64,000 nucleotides of DNA from positions 896,519 to 960,518 of the forward strand of contig CAXAMN010003558.1 in the NCBI GenBank assembly GCA_963970005.1, in the 5' to 3' direction. Positions 53,152-62,792 of this stretch are shown here, piece by piece; the stretch's first letter is position 1; every line of letters begins with the position of its first letter. The notes under the pieces are model-generated. The model did not search any database and had not been told where the DNA came from. It saw only the letters and a list, made by a program, of their open reading frames with translations. The stretch comes from Durusdinium trenchii (lineage: Eukaryota > Sar > Dinophyceae > Suessiales > Symbiodiniaceae). A program made the translations under genes and the position numbers.

Positions 53152-54554
53152 TTGTTTTTGCCCTTCTTCCCTTTTTCTCCTTTGTCTCTGTAGGCCGGTT
53201 CTGAAGATGGAACAGCTTTACCTCGATTCTTTCCTTCATTGTCGCCTTTCCTTCCCATTCCGCGCGGCTTGCTTCCCATTGACTTGTTCCTGAAGTCCTC
53301 ACGGGCATGCTTTGCCGCCTCATAGTTCTCGCCTGCTTCCGCCATGGCAACCGGGTCGGCCCCGACAAGCTCAAGTTGGCGGGACACTGTATAGTGCCCC
53401 CCCTTGAGGGTGGCCTCAAGGGACTTAGCCCTCTGGACCAAGATGTCCAGCGCACTTGCAATCTTGCGCCGGATGATGAGATCGCTCGCCTGAGCTATAG
53501 TGTTCATCTCTTGCCAGAGGACCGGCGATGCAAGTGGTTTGAGGTGTTGATGTGTATAAATGGCGAAGATGGGAGCCAATTGCTCCCTTGAGCTGCTGTA
53601 AAGGTCTCCTCTCGCGGTCATCAGATGCTCTCTCATATTCTCCAGTGCCTGCATCGTCAAAGCCCCTGGATAGCGGTTATGGAGCCGCTTGACTCGCCTC
53701 GTCTCCTCAAAAAGCGGAGCATCTGCATCAGACTCGTCCTCCTCCGACGTGTCCGTCGAGCTGCTCTCACCATCCTCCTCCTTCTTTGTCTTCATCTTTC
53801 GAGCTTTCTTCATAAGTCTCTTCCGGCGGCTCACATTTGGGTCCAGGCACGTCCCACTGAAAATCGCCCGGGCTGTCTTCTGACCCCGCTCCAGGGTCTC
53901 CTCACGCTCCTGGGCCTCCAGCTTTTCCTCCCACTCTTTCTCTGCTTTTCTCTCCTTTCCTCTCTTCTTTTTCTTTTCTTTCTCTTTGCCCGCTTTCTTT
54001 TCCCCATCAGCCTCTTTGTCCTCGGCCTCCTTGGCCTTGGGAGGTCTCTCACCTCCCCTGCCTTTGCCTCGCTCCTCAGCCAGCCTCCTCAAGGAAGATA
54101 GCTCATCAAACTCTGCGACGGCCTTCTCCGAGAGATTCATCTGCCACTCCTTGGGGGATACCGAGCAATCCCAGAATCCCCGGGCATGGAACAGCTTCAA
54201 CCCAGTCTCCAGCTGCGCGCAACCCTCCTTGCAGAGGTGGACTGTGACGGTCCGGTCTTCACCACCTCCAAAAGTCTCCATCACGCGTTCTGTCTGGGTG
54301 CCTGTCAGAACAAACTCCATCCGGCCATCCGTTGGGTGCAGGGCCCGCACACGGCCAGCCACATGCACGGATGCATTGTAGTACGATGCTCTGTCAAGCT
54401 CAATCACGTCGAGGCCCTCCAGCTTTTCCATCGTGAGATCACCCCACGAATAGAGCTTCTCCACTGGGAGGTCTTCCTCCCCTCCTGCTGCTGGTCGACG
54501 GCGAGGTCGAACTCGAGGAACTGCGGCTGCAGGTCGTCGTACTTTGGGAGCCAT
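53121..54554 (-). CDS. Gag-like protein of the element
   Basis: The first good Met (MAPKVRRPAAAVPRVRPRRR) is at 54554; the frame is open further up to 54695. A central lysine/glutamate-rich stretch (KKAGKEKEKKKKRGKERK) is followed by an acidic patch (SSSTDTSEEDESDADAPLF) and a helical C-terminal part (MQALENMREHLMTARGDLYS, SDLIIRRKIASALDILVQRA). The basic tail ends KGKKGKNKWEKKGKTES. Position before pol and composition fit the structural protein of YR retrotransposons. No CCHC knuckle is seen. Confidence 0.65.
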   Translation of the reverse strand: MAPKVRRPAAAVPRVRPRRRPAAGGEEDLPVEKLYSWGDLTMEKLEGLDVIELDRASYYNASVHVAGRVRALHPTDGRMEFVLTGTQTERVMETFGGGEDRTVTVHLCKEGCAQLETGLKLFHARGFWDCSVSPKEWQMNLSEKAVAEFDELSSLRRLAEERGKGRGGERPPKAKEAEDKEADGEKKAGKEKEKKKKRGKERKAEKEWEEKLEAQEREETLERGQKTARAIFSGTCLDPNVSRRKRLMKKARKMKTKKEEDGESSSTDTSEEDESDADAPLFEETRRVKRLHNRYPGALTMQALENMREHLMTARGDLYSSSREQLAPIFAIYTHQHLKPLASPVLWQEMNTIAQASDLIIRRKIASALDILVQRAKSLEATLKGGHYTVSRQLELVGADPVAMAEAGENYEAAKHAREDFRNKSMGSKPRGMGRKGDNEGKNRGKAVPSSEPAYRDKGEKGKKGKNKWEKKGKTES

Positions 54555-54720
54555 TGCTTCCCTTACCAATGGTAGCGGCCTCCTCGGCCGCGGTGTTTTC
54601 TGTCTTGAAGCTCCTGCTTCGCTCTCTTTGTAATCCCCTTGTTGGTTCCTTGGGTCCAACGCGGGTGGTCTGAGTGTGGCACGCGGCCCCTCCAACCAGA
54701 ACCTTGTGGCTTACCTTTGC

Positions 54721-55122
54721 TCACTCCTTTCGATCCTGATGATCGCTGCGGTGGAGGTCGCTCTGGGGTATGCGGTGACCTTGGCCTCCTCTGTGTGGGC
54801 CTCGGTCGTAGGTAAGGCTCTCGCTCAATGGGGGGGTTCTCTTGTCGCTGCCTCCTCTGCACGCTCCTTCTTCTCCTTCTGGGAGTCTACTTGCTCCCTT
54901 TTTTTGTCTCCTCACTTCTGAACCACTCACCTCAGCTGATCTTGAATCTCCTCTCCTGCGTCTCCTTTTGTCTTTCTCCTGTCTGCGTTTGGGGGATCTT
55001 GATCTCTTTGTAGTTTCCTTCTCTTCTTCCCTTCTCCTTGGCAATGGCTTTCGTTCTTCTGTGGCTTTGGGAGATTCCTCAACTCCCTTTGTACTCTTCT
55101 CCGACTCCTCCTTGGGCTGCAA
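54721..55122 (-). CDS. Element ORF1 continuation, charged region (frame-shifted)
   Basis: In this frame the composition continues the charged, low-complexity pattern: KEESEKSTKGVEESPKATEE, RKPLPRRREEEKETTKRSR, SPKRRQEKDKRRRRRGDSR. No domain. It is most simply the same protein after a frameshift. Confidence 0.45.
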   Translation of the reverse strand: MQPKEESEKSTKGVEESPKATEERKPLPRRREEEKETTKRSRSPKRRQEKDKRRRRRGDSRSAEVSGSEVRRQKKGASRLPEGEEGACRGGSDKRTPPLSESLTYDRGPHRGGQGHRIPQSDLHRSDHQDRKE

Positions 55123-55547
55123 GTAGGGCGAAACACCGGTCTCCTCACCTGCACGTCCGCGACTCGGCCTCGCGTCTCCCTGACTGCTCTCTGCGACTTC
55201 CTCCTTGGCGTCAGTCGGTGGCTTGGGAGAACCCTCTCCCTTCTTCTTGTCTGCTGCAGGCCCTTCACTGGGAGCAGAGACTCCCCTCTCGGGGCTGTCC
55301 TCTTCAGGAAGTAGGCGCCCGATGGAATTGAATAGAATGCCCCGTCCAAAATCTTGGTCACCTTGTACTGGGCCTCTTGCGTAGGGGGCAGCCTAGGACC
55401 TGTAGCTGCTGCCACCAGTCGACCTGCCGAGACGCAGACGGAACAACTTCCCGCCAGAAGCGTCCACTTCTGGCAGGAAGAGCAAATGGGCATGCCCTTC
55501 GAGCCCAATGCTACGGTGAAAAGGCGGAAAGTGTTGTGTTTACTCAT
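54927..55547 (-). CDS. Element ORF1: zinc-ribbon start, low-complexity tail
   Basis: It starts at the ATG inside A1. The N-terminus MSKHNTFRLFTVALGSKG is followed by CSSC and, 12 residues later, CSVC, a CxxC...CxxC zinc ribbon. Near 55320 the coding bias moves to another frame (EDSPERGVSAPSEGPAAD, then KKKGEGSPKPPTDAKEE), and later to a third (KEESEKSTKGVEESPKATEE), so the listed frame is probably true only for its first 75-80 residues. The tail is rich in Arg, Glu, Lys and Ser. A nucleic-acid-binding role is likely for such an ORF but is inferred. Confidence 0.6.
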   Translation of the reverse strand: MSKHNTFRLFTVALGSKGMPICSSCQKWTLLAGSCSVCVSAGRLVAAATGPRLPPTQEAQYKVTKILDGAFYSIPSGAYFLKRTAPRGESLLPVKGLQQTRRRERVLPSHRLTPRRKSQRAVRETRGRVADVQVRRPVFRPTCSPRRSRRRVQRELRNLPKPQKNESHCQGEGKKRRKLQRDQDPPNADRRKTKGDAGEEIQDQLR

Positions 55548-55562
55548 GGGGTCATAAGAACA
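55494..55562 (-). repeat. Split repeat A1 (5' end of element)
   Basis: These 69 bases match A2 (47836-47904) with one difference. That difference makes an ATG here (start of the first ORF at 55547), where A2 reads ACG. Confidence 0.9.
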
Positions 55563-55828
55563 TACACACTCACCCGTCGGCAGCAAAGCCCTCATTGTGC
55601 ACGAAGGAAACTGCTCGTTTGGACTGTGTCCAACATATCTACAAGGCACCCGTGTAGCCACATGAGGTTACGAGGCTGCTTGGTCAAGAGACGCTAAAAT
55701 GATCGGTAGTTTTTTTGGGGGAAGGCAGAAATAATACTATATACCACTATGATCCTTATGGGGATACTACCCCGGCAATACTTAAGCCATAGTCACTGTG
55801 ATCATTTTTCGGAAAACCCTGGGGATAC

Positions 55829-55980
55829 CCCTTGAGCTGGCCGGTCTTTTCTCTGAGCCTCCAGGCACGCCTGGGCCATGCCAAAGACCGCGAAGCCAGC
55901 AGTGCGTGCGTCCGTGGAGGCAGTGTAGTCGAAGGCATACTTCGCCCGAGCGAGGAAGAACACACAGGCATTCATGAAGA
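55829..55980 (-). CDS. Exon, unknown protein
   Basis: A 152-base minus exon, acceptor CCATTTCCAG, donor GTATCC. Reads FMNACVFFLARAKYAFDYTA, STDARTAGFAVFGMAQACLE, AQRKDRPAQG. Very GC-rich third positions. It is the nearest host exon upstream of the retrotransposon, on the same strand. Confidence 0.65.
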
Positions 55981-56288
55981 CTGGAAATGGATACCTCGAT
56001 GTGGGACAGAGCTGATGCACAATGGAAAGCACAAGGGAAGCACTGTGCGGCAATGAGCTGCAGTGACAAGGAATGTGTATGGGTTCTTCTATCCTATTAC
56101 CAGCAACAGTGGAGGATGGTTAGGTTGACTGTTACAGATAAGAACGGACAGACCCAAGATGTGTATATCAAGAGTAAAGATCACAGAATCCCCGAGTTTC
56201 TGCAGTCATACAGTCATGCCGTTTGTGAGTTAGAAAAAATATCATACTGTTGGTGGTCCAGTTGGAAACAAACCTGCAAGTACCTTAC

Positions 56289-56338
56289 TTGCTTCAGAAT
56301 GTTGGAAGCAAACATCTGAGTTGTTGATCCAACAACTT
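56289..56338 (-). CDS. Small exon, unknown protein
   Basis: Strong polypyrimidine acceptor (TTCTCTTTTCTCATAG) and donor GTAAGG frame 50 bases reading VVGSTTQMFASNILKQ. The two leading bases fit a phase-1 end of 56931-57137. A longer plus-strand frame over it is a shadow. Confidence 0.6.
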
Positions 56339-56930
56339 CTATGAGAAAAGAGAAGTTCGACAAGTTCGACGGCACTCCGGAAAGGATCATATAAAGCACC
56401 TGGCCTAGCTAGGCTAGGAACGAGTTTGAGTTGCAATGTCCAAGTCTGCAAGTTGATGGTCATTTATTGCCATGTGACACAAAGCCAACAGCGCAAAGGT
56501 AGGCCAAGTACATGGGCAGGTACCTCAGTGCTTTTTGCCACTCCAGGCCGTGCTGTCTCTCCAAGGTCCGTCTCCACGCTGTCCGGACGGGGCGATGCGG
56601 GGAGGGCGTCCCTTGGCGACTCGGCCATTGACCGCTTCACTGACCGCCCCACGACAAGAGCTGGAGGTCGGTGCGTCCTCACCACCGAAAATGCTGGGGT
56701 GCGTCCTCATCTGGCATGGTGAATGGAATGGTAGAGGATGTCTCTCGTCATCTGTTCATCCCCCCAAAATGGAGAAGTCGCAATTGTCTTCGCAAAATAA
56801 AACAATCCAATTTGGGGTCAGAAATGTTTGACCCATAGCCGTGGGAGCCAGGTGTTAAGTAGATATACTGATATCCTGGGTGGCTCGCCATCATATTAGA
56901 TTTCAAGCTTCAAACACCCCTGTCCCACAC

Positions 56931-57137
56931 GAATCATTGGAGCTTGCTGGTCTTCGCTGTGGCGGTCGCTGTGGCGGTTGCGCGGTGGCTTTCCGGACCG
57001 TCCGTCGAACCCGTCGAGCTGCTCCATGAGATTCTCGAATCCTCGCTGGGCGCGATTCGCCGTGCCCACCGGACCCTCCTCCTCGAGTAGGACGTAGGGA
57101 AGTTGCTTTTGTCCTGCGAGAACGCACCGAATCCGCA
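56931..57137 (-). CDS. Exon, unknown protein
   Basis: Acceptor CGGATTCCCAG, then RIRCVLAGQKQLPYVLLEEE, GPVGTANRAQRGFENLMEQL, DGFDGRSGKPPRNRHSDRHS, EDQQAPMI, donor GTGTGG in phase 1. It ends in a hydrophilic, probably flexible stretch. No family recognised. Confidence 0.65.
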
Positions 57138-57359
57138 CTGGGAATCCGGATGGGCACCACATGAGTGTTTGGCCCCGTGGTCGTCGACTATGATTGACCG
57201 TGATCGACCAAGGTGGTGGATTGCAAGATCCACAGGTGAGCATGAGGATTTCAGAGGAGCACCTCGGGGAATCTCTCATTTGGATCTGCTGCAGCATCGT
57301 GTTGTTGTTGTTGTTGGTAGGCTTCATAATACGCTCTGCAGTCCTTGAGGGACAAAGAC

Positions 57360-57470
57360 CTTGTGCACTGTGTGATTTGGCAAGGAGACGTTGGCATGGT
57401 TTCGTACGAAAGACGCGTGCTGGGACACGATCTGCTTGGTGTAGTAAACCACAAAGAGGGCTAAGTACCT
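57360..57470 (-). CDS. Exon, possible membrane protein
   Basis: Exactly 37 codons, phase 0 to phase 0, acceptor AGCTGTTGCCAG, donor GTCTTT. Reads RYLALFVVYYTKQIVSQHAS then FVRNHANVSLPNHTVHK. It joins in frame to 57627-57718. LALFVVYY could extend a membrane segment. Confidence 0.65.
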
Positions 57471-57626
57471 CTGGCAACAGCTCGCTCCGAGGTGAGGTTT
57501 GCCCATGTCTCTTTAATTGCTTTGCCAAATGCTTCCAAGTACGGATGTTTGAAAGGGCTCTGATGGGTCAAACCTGGAAAGCTGGTGGTGCGATCCCAGA
57601 AGGCTGGAGAGACACTTACGACCTAC

Positions 57627-57718
57627 CAGGTAGGTGCTTAACCAGCCAAGGCACAGCCAACCCAGGTTCAGCGATGCCAGAATGTCGATCTTCTTGTCAT
57701 AGGCCTTCTCGAAGGAGA
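57627..57718 (-). CDS. Exon, probable transmembrane segment
   Basis: Acceptor TGATCCGGGAG, donor GTAGGT in phase 0. Reads SFEKAYDKKIDILASLNLGW then LCLGWLSTYL. ILASLNLGWLCLGWLSTYL is hydrophobic enough for one membrane helix. The join to 57360-57470 keeps frame over a 156-base intron. Confidence 0.6.
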
Positions 57719-58299
57719 CTCCCGGATCACCACCCGATTGGAGGGTTAAGGGGGGCAGGGAACTACAGAAGCTCATGTTCAAAGGCCCAGTCCCATGGTT
57801 TTTCGGATCTGGAAATTGATTCTGCAAGAGAAATATGATGCTCCAGGACCACGGAAAGGATGGTTTATGGACACCCCTGACTATGTATTTTCCGTCCAAT
57901 AACCACCCCTTCCGCGGTCCTGGCTATAGGCTCCTGTAGATGCAAATACTGCCAAAATTTGTCCGTACGGCCTTGACTGCTTTTTTGGGTCGTTACTCGT
58001 TACCATATACAGGCAGTTGATAGGTTTCCCAGTGTCTGCCGAAATTTACTTCTACAATCTTCTACATATAATATCCATTGACATCAATTGACCCTCTTTT
58101 TTGGTCATTACGGCCTGTCGGCCAAACTTGCTCATGTTTCTTGGGCCATATACGCCATATATGCCATCATGACTGATTTTTGGTGGTCGAACGCAGTTCC
58201 AGGCTATAGGCTAGGTGTGGTGTTCACTGGGGCATTTCACCGATCCAAAACCGCATCATGACTCGACCGGCCAACAGATGGGGCCCCCCACTCTGTAGA

Positions 58300-58430
58300 C
58301 CGTACGCCTTCTCAATCCACGGGCCCCGGTCCACCCAGCCTCTCTGTCTCCAAGCAAATAGATGGGCCAGGCCAACACTTGCCCCATGGTCATTGAAATA
58401 CCGATGACAATCGGAAAAAAGCTCCTCAGG
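58300..58430 (-). CDS. Possible exon with transmembrane segment
   Basis: The minus frame FPIVIGISMTMGQVLAWPIY then LLGDREAGWTGARGLRRR looks like a membrane helix followed by a basic stop-transfer. It lies upstream of the exons at 57.4-57.7 kb. Splice sites not fixed; another frame is also open. Confidence 0.35.
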
Positions 58431-58800
58431 CGACGAGGGTGCGGATGCAGGCGACCGGGGTGCGGAAACCAGCCCATGCGCCAGATCGGATGGATCCCAC
58501 GGAACCCGCACGCCGAACGGGCGTCGCCAACGCGTCGCTCGGCTGAGGTCAAATCCACTGGTGTGGCGGTATGGCAAATGGTTGGTAGGTGCTGGCAAAA
58601 AGTGGATCCCTGTTGCATGGCCAAAGTCGGCCTTCTGGCCCCAAGTGGGGAACCATGTATGGTGGAAGAGTCCAACTCGCCTGCAAAACGGTCTCTAACC
58701 TGGCAAGACCTCTGCCAGGGTGCGCTGGCATCTTCTGCTCTTGCTTGATCAAACCATTTTCCCCACGCTGAAGTAAGGGCGCCGCCATGTCTAAAACCAA

Positions 58801-60449
58801 AGTGGTCGGGTCCCGTCTAAAAGCTCTCCGCTTCGAGCCAAATGATACGTCTCGATTGACTTGCGGTCACGGGGTCGACCCCAGTTGAGCTGATCGCCCA
58901 GATGTGTTTGTCTGGAAACCAACGTGCCTTTCTGAATTTGTTCATTGAGATTGCAAATCATCTCGAGATCTGAAGGTCACAGGCAAGGTCACAGGCAGAA
59001 TCCTGTCTTCTTTCCGCAAACCGCAGACCGGAAACCTGGCTGCAACCGGCCGACCACCCTCGCGCCTGTCGACGAACACAGGATCCCGGACTTGTGGAGA
59101 TCTGGGAGTGGGTGAGACATTGGGGACAGATGGGAGGTGTTGATTGCACTTCAATCAAGAGCTTGCATCCTGATCATGGAGGTCTGCAGCTGGACGATTG
59201 TCGGCAGACGGTCCAACAAAAGGAGGAGACGGTGTTGGCTTACCTTCCAGGCCATTGACTGTTCGAAAAGGTTGACCCTCTTGAGCCTCTGATAAGCCAA
59301 ATAATGCAGATGCCTTCCCAACTTGGAGTTCCTTCAAGGAAGGCCTCTTGGGCGGTTCTGTCTAGGTAAATTCAACCTTACTTTAGATTGGAGGCCATTG
59401 CTAGGTAATTCAGGCCACCTGAACCGACATCGCGCCCGAAAGCGAAGACGAATGGACGAATGCGAATGTGCACGGTGAGCCCGGTCCCCGAACCTGCTCC
59501 AGATCTCAACATTCTTTCCCATCCCAGCTGGAAAGCATGGTGAGAAGAGGTGATCTTAAAAAAACAAAGGAGAAGAAGATGTGCAAAACTAGAATGGGTA
59601 TGATTCACCTGCCCATTCTAAGACCAAAACTAACTGTCATGCCCACTCTTTCACTTGCGATCTCGCTCTTTCACTCGAATAGCCAATAAACTCCCAAAAC
59701 ACTTAAGGTCTCCCTTGTCGCCCCCCTCTTCTCCATGTCAAAGCGAACAAAAATCGCATGTCCCATCGATGTCATCTCAACGGCGAAAATCCTCGAAGCT
59801 TCCCTCCGGTTCCCACCTGATAAAACCATAGGTCGGACCAATCTTGAAGATCACGCCATCGTAGCGTTCTCCCCCCTTGGCGCGCCGAAACACGTTCCAG
59901 GCACGCCAGGCATGTTTCAGTGCAGCGAACACAGCGCGGCGTTCGCGGAGTCCAGTCGTACTGTGATAAGCTTTTGGAGCACGTGTTTCAGTGAATGTCT
60001 AAGAGAGGCGGATTCCGAAGAAGTTGCTGATGTCCCCTCAGTCGATTGCTTTTGGACTGAATTTTCGACTTCAAAGAACAACATGGACAGTTTCAAGATG
60101 TTTCAACGTTGTTATCTCATGTCTATTTCCGATCCCTCAGTATGCAGGACATCCCTTGCGGGACATCTCCGAGCACCAGACCCCCCGGCGACCTGGCATT
60201 TCGCGTCCGTCGGCGTTCGGGTCGCGGCCGTCTCGGGTCGCCGATACTGGGTGGACGGAGGGGTTTGTCCAGTGAAAGGACTTCAGGCCGGTAGTCCTAG
60301 GTCATGTGTGTGTGTTTATGGATTTGATTTAACTCTCTGATCTAACTCTCTGACCACCTTCTAAGCGACACCCCATGTCAAACCGCCTGTCGATGAGGAG
60401 GCAGGAGCCTGCGGATCTGAGAGAACCGGCCGCCATCGGCCGTGGAATA
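58801..60449. other. Weak exon candidates only
   Basis: Minus pieces such as KASALFGLSEAQEGQPFRTV (about 59250-59325) look coding but lack firm donors. A 201-codon plus frame at 59735-60340 has no supporting signals. A GGAGGCCATTGCTAGG repeat fragment lies at 59390. Confidence 0.3.
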
Positions 60450-60525
60450 GCTTCTAGCGACTAGTAGTTCTTGTTACTAGTAGCGATGGCATGGCCTCCA
60501 CCTAATAGCTTCTAGCTACTAGGGG
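60450..60525. repeat. CTACTAG dispersed repeat
   Basis: TAGCTTCTAGCGACTAGTAG, TTCTTGTTACTAGTAGCGAT, then the GGCCTCCACCTAATAGC variant: both repeat types joined in one locus. Confidence 0.8.
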
Positions 60526-60529
60526 AAAT

Positions 60530-60750
60530 CCTTGACAAACTGAAGCAAACTCCATGTGAAAAATGTTTTCACTGCTCGGCTGGTTTTGAAAGTTGCTCCG
60601 AAGAGAATGGTGCAGAACTCAATCCCAGCCGAATGAAGCAGTCTGGCTTGCCAGCATCCATTCGCATGGCTACATGCTGTTTGAGTATGTTTGAGTAGAC
60701 CTTCTACCAGGCTTTGCCAAGACCAACACGCTTCTTCCTTCGTTCCGTGC
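60530..60750 (-). CDS. Exon, unknown protein
   Basis: A minus frame of about 80 codons: TKEEACWSWQSLVEGLLKHT, QTACSHANGCWQARLLHSAG, IEFCTILFGATFKTSRAVKT, FFTWSLLQFVKD. Cys- and Trp-containing, hydrophobic at the end. Splice sites not fixed. Confidence 0.4.
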
Positions 60751-60784
60751 CAAGGGAACCTTGAGGAAAAAAAACACATTACAC

Positions 60785-60875
60785 ATTGCTATTAGGTCGG
60801 AGGCCATCGCTACTAGGTTGGAGCCGATTGCTCTTAGGTTCCTTCTGCTATTGGCTTGGAGGCCATCGCTCCCAC
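60785..60875. repeat. GGAGGCCATCGCTACTAGGTT repeat
   Basis: Four monomers in the reverse orientation of the 14.4-kb and 37.1-kb copies. Confidence 0.8.
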
Positions 60876-61394
60876 TTTGCAAGAAGTGCGTCCGGGCCAC
60901 AGTGGCCAATGTGTCGGCGGGTGTCGCGGCACCTGATGCCACTCTTTTTCCAAGGCTTCGAAGTTCCCAGAGTCTTCACCTGTGGCCATGCAACACCCAC
61001 CTAGATACCATCTAGCCTTCAAAGACCATGTTTTTTCAATGGTTGACCTGGTGTGGTAGTGTAAAGATCTGTAATGTCTTTAGTAAGACAATGGTTCTTC
61101 AGTAAAGGCTATTACATTGATGTTAATTTGATTCCATAGTGCTTAGCATCAAAATGCACATGATGCACATGATGCACTTGTTCAGCCCAGTTTGGAGAGG
61201 CTCAGAGGCTCCAAAACTCCGGTGTTTTGTCCTTTTCGTGGTCAGGAGAACCGGAAAACAATGGCCAGCACACAACATGGCGCAGAAAATCGAGTAGATC
61301 TGGTGTATCTCAACATCAGCTGTGGTCTGAGGACTGCTGGGCCAAATTCAGATAGGTGAATTGACGAATGTCCTGCGAATGAGTCGTTAGTGTG

Positions 61395-61540
61395 GCCCAC
61401 ACTGCGGTTGGGCCCCCGTGCCTGTGGGGTGTTCTATCTGCATCTGAAGTAGTTGGGAGGGCCCGGGCCTGACACAAAACCCATCCGACAAATGCAAGTC
61501 AATCACCCCACTCGGATCCAATATACAGATTCTCTCTGTG
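61395..61540 (-). CDS. Exon, unknown protein
   Basis: The minus frame ERICILDPSGVIDLHLSDGF, CVRPGPSQLLQMQIEHPTG is open and codon-biased. It follows an acceptor (CATGCCCTCACAG). A separate frame carries the exon just upstream. Confidence 0.45.
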
Positions 61541-61564
61541 AGGGCATGAGGTGCAGCACACAAA

Positions 61565-61700
61565 CAAGTCCAAGGCAAGTTTCAATGACTGCCAGAAACT
61601 AAGGCCTAATGGGTCTTCTTTGGGTTGAATCAAGACCAGCATTCTTCCCGCCTGGGGACGTTGACTCCTGGCCAGAAGAGGATGTTGCGACGCTCCCACC
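61565..61700 (-). CDS. Exon, unknown protein
   Basis: The minus frame QRPQAGRMLVLIQPKEDPLG then LSFWQSLKLALDLF. It changes frame against the exon at 61395-61540 within about 30 bases, so either a very short intron or a one-base sequence error separates them. Confidence 0.4.
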
Positions 61701-61894
61701 CCAGGGAGATCCAAGGTGGCTCAGTGTTCAACTCATCATGTGGACCAAACGCATCAAGAATTCAACAACATCTGTGGTCTCAGCAGGGTGCGGTTTTTGC
61801 TCCGCCAGACTCTCGAAATTTCCATGACAGGCCTCTAGTGATGTTTCTTTTCCATGACGTTCACTATCTTTCACTAAATTGCCTTCAATACATA

Positions 61895-61915
61895 TAATAT
61901 ATATATATATATATT
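61895..61915. repeat. TA microsatellite
   Basis: ATAATATATATATATATATA run. Confidence 0.9.
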
Positions 61916-62792
61916 ACAAATCAGTACAAAGCTGCGTCAACAAAAACAAGTTACCCTTGATTGACAGCCCTACTACATGCGACGCAAAAGAAGAAAGATT
62001 GCTTTAAACAAAAATGTTCCTTTAAAGGAACGTTGCGTAGAGTTTCCTTGTCAGGGGGGGTGTCTCCTTCACCCCCACAACCGCGATGCCTTTCATACAG
62101 AACTTGGATATCTGCATGGCACCAGCGAGGCCCAGCAATTTCCGAAAGAGAATGAAGTCTATGCACATTTGCAAAGTGCCATCCTTCTCGCGGATCCCCC
62201 TCCCCTCGCCCCTCACCTGCCGTGCGCTTGGGGTCTACCTGGGACACTCCGAACAGGCCCGAACATCGACCGCATCATGGGGCTTCGACCCACCAACCCC
62301 TTCGGTTTGCTCGGATCCGATCCGAAGCCGGTCGCTACCGGGTCACAGCCAATCTGAGTGGTGGTGGCTTCGCAGAATCCGGCAAGGCTCGGTGTTCCAG
62401 TGTTCCATGGGTATCTCTCTGAAAGCCCAAAAGCATGTCACATGAAGGTTCTGGCCCAAATTGGTGTCTTTCTGGTTGAAAGTCGTCAAGGAAAGTCGTC
62501 TTCCAAGGGGCCCCAGTAGTCTTCCTCTTCCATTTCAGTGAGTCAGAGTCAGGTGCGTTCCATGTGGCCCAGAAAACCTTCAGAAACCACTCTGACTGAG
62601 GAGGCCCCTCCCAAGCACGACCGCCTCGGGAGGTGGTGGTGGTGGTGGGGCCTCGTTGAGCCTTGGTCATCGTGTTGGACACTGGAAGCGCTTTTGGTCG
62701 AAAGATCTTGGGACGGATGCATCAAATGGACTGCCAGAGAGGTCGACCAAGGATTTGGGGGTTTTGGAGCCGTCGATCTTGTGTCCCACGAC

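Larger units (their letters stand above)
47537..55562 (-). mobile_element. DIRS/Ngaro-like tyrosine-recombinase retrotransposon carrying a DNA methyltransferase
   Basis: An 8.0-kb element on the minus strand, bounded by split direct repeats in the order A1, ORFs, B1, A2, B2. This layout is typical of PAT/Ngaro-type YR retrotransposons, which integrate by a tyrosine recombinase from a circular intermediate and make no target duplication. It encodes a zinc-ribbon/low-complexity ORF, a gag-like protein, and pol with RT, RNase H, cytosine-5 methyltransferase and recombinase. Several frameshifts break the reading frames. Retrotransposons that captured methyltransferases are known from Symbiodinium (published work by de Mendoza and colleagues); whether this exact layout is described I cannot check. 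Confidence 0.9.

Noticed and set aside
55987..56319. Plus frame of 110 codons that looks like a protein
   Set aside because: A minus exon with a polypyrimidine acceptor and GTAAGG donor lies within it (56289-56338).
59735..60340. 201-codon plus frame
   Set aside because: No domain, no splice or start context, and opposite to all supported exons. Kept as unproven.
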